Source of the DNA: Propionibacteriaceae bacterium
GTDB lineage: Bacteria; Actinomycetota; Actinomycetes; Propionibacteriales; Propionibacteriaceae
Direction of reading: 5' to 3'
Assembly: GCA_031265875.1 (NCBI GenBank)
Contig: JAISCA010000035.1
Span: forward strand, 1 to 64,000
Length of the DNA stretch: 64,000 nt
The notes under the pieces were generated by a model. The model worked only from the letters and a program-made list of their open reading frames with translations, did not search any database and was not told where the DNA came from. Shown piece by piece: positions 63,213 to 64,000 of the stretch (position 1 is its first letter; each line of letters begins with the position of its first letter). Made by a program: the position numbers and the translations under genes.

Positions 63213-64000
63213 ATGAGCCTCTTCGACCGCTTCAAAAAGGCTGGATCACGGCCGGCCGCCAATTCAACCAGCGCGGGGCCGACGCCCGTCGGAGGGTCCG
63301 CGCCGGCCACTCGAGCGGAGCCGGCGGCTTACGACCTGACGGAAGTGCGGCACACCGCCGACACGGTGTTCTGCAATGGCTTCCACACCTTCGACGAGGC
63401 CTTGGCGGGGCTGTTCGACTATTACGAGGGCTGCTCCGAGCCTGAGACCGGCTCGCTAGAAGCGGACTTCGAGGCCGTTCTGCGCCAGGCTTGGCAGGAC
63501 CGGCTGGCCGAGCAGGCCACTTGGGACGGGCCCGGCGACTACGCGAAGCTAGCCGACGCCTTCGAGCGCCTCCAAGCCGGCGGGATCGTCGCCCGGATGA
63601 ACTTCACCTGTTGCCAGACTTGTGGCCACGCCGAGATCGGAGACGAGGCCAGCCGAGGGCCTGACCAGAGGATCCTTGAGCGGGGGTATGTCTTCTTCCA
63701 CCAGCAAGACTCCGCTCGCATCGCCGACGGCGGCGAACTGTACCTCGCCTTCGGCGCCTTCACGGCTGACCAGGGCACCGACCCCCAGTTGTTGGACGAG
63801 GCCCGCCAAGGGAACGACCAGGCCCGGTCGAAAGTCCTGAGCCAAGCTAGTGCGCGCGAATCGCTGATCGCGCACGAGACCGCGATCGCGCACGATGTCG
63901 CCGCCGCCCTCCGTGCGTCCGGGCTCGACGTCGAATGGGACGGTGACATCTCCCAACGCATCCGCGTCCACATCACCCAGTGGCGCATGCCCCTGCCGGC
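63213..64000 (+). CDS. DUF6891-like hypothetical protein, C-terminus beyond the window
   Basis: At least 262 residues, open to the window end. After a Pro/Ala/Thr-rich N-terminal linker comes a conserved domain containing NFTCCQTCGHAEIGDE, FFHQQDSARIADGGELYLAF and GLDVEWDGD, which I recall as the DUF6891 pattern. Function is unknown; the clustered Cys residues hint at a metal site. Start ATG 63213 follows MSLFDRFKKAG-type spacing; its promoter region (63019-63212) shows nothing distinctive. Confidence 0.7.
   Translation, partial: MSLFDRFKKAGSRPAANSTSAGPTPVGGSAPATRAEPAAYDLTEVRHTADTVFCNGFHTFDEALAGLFDYYEGCSEPETGSLEADFEAVLRQAWQDRLAEQATWDGPGDYAKLADAFERLQAGGIVARMNFTCCQTCGHAEIGDEASRGPDQRILERGYVFFHQQDSARIADGGELYLAFGAFTADQGTDPQLLDEARQGNDQARSKVLSQASARESLIAHETAIAHDVAAALRASGLDVEWDGDISQRIRVHITQWRMPLP

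Overview
The window is very GC-rich, densely coding DNA that fits an actinobacterial (Actinomycetota) chromosome around its replication origin. The evidence is the block rsmG-jag-yidC-yidD-rnpA-rpmH reading left, then dnaA, an intergenic region with DnaA boxes, dnaN, recF and a DUF721/DciA-type gene reading right. Frequent GTG starts and Pro/Ala/Gly/Asp-rich protein tails agree. The genus cannot be fixed from sequence alone; a fermentative member of, or relative of, the Propionibacteriaceae is a guess. Neither gyrB/gyrA nor parA/parB, usual neighbours of this block, is in the window.

Layout. 1-3,066: the edge of an IS3-like element, a nitroreductase-family protein, a small coiled-coil protein and an AzlCD-type amino-acid exporter. 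3,067-12,109: the origin block. 12,313-25,959: scattered housekeeping genes (SixA-like phosphatase, methyltransferase, ppa, dacB, tilS, hpt, aldA, mutM, ferrochelatase, nfo, pta). 26,399-31,024: a cell-surface locus with a SipW-type signal peptidase, two paralogous SipW-type exported proteins, a PPKTG-anchored protein and a class B-like sortase. 31,490-35,854: a BceRS-BceAB-like sensing and transport module. Both sit between pta and ackA, genes that are often adjacent, so the roughly 10 kb looks inserted. 35,954-50,555: ackA, an SDR, an acyltransferase, a FemABX protein with a racemase-fold partner, a CDF metal exporter, an ABC-2 transporter whose ATPase carries a roughly 900-residue disordered tail, and pepN. 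50,674-52,122: a tyrosine phenol-lyase-like enzyme. 52,231-63,018: a catabolic or reductive cluster with an Fe-S flavoenzyme of the old-yellow-enzyme/trimethylamine-dehydrogenase type, two SDRs, a complete FixB-C-X-A electron-transfer set, an MFS transporter and a PucR-type regulator. The window ends inside a DUF6891-like gene.

Three kinds of short dispersed repeats occupy intergenic spaces: A, imperfect palindromes with GTTACGAC/GTCGTAAC arms; B, about 68 bp with a covarying hairpin; C, GAACTTCCGG/GGACACT motifs. They are described below and may be undescribed. Low-complexity tails or insertions in otherwise conserved proteins (RecF, TilS, MutM, PlsC, FemABX, an ABC ATPase and others) are a second genome-wide peculiarity.

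The strongest candidates for undescribed biology are the surface-fibre/sortase locus and the Fix-coupled flavoenzyme cluster, whose first enzyme lacks the usual old-yellow-enzyme active-site histidines.
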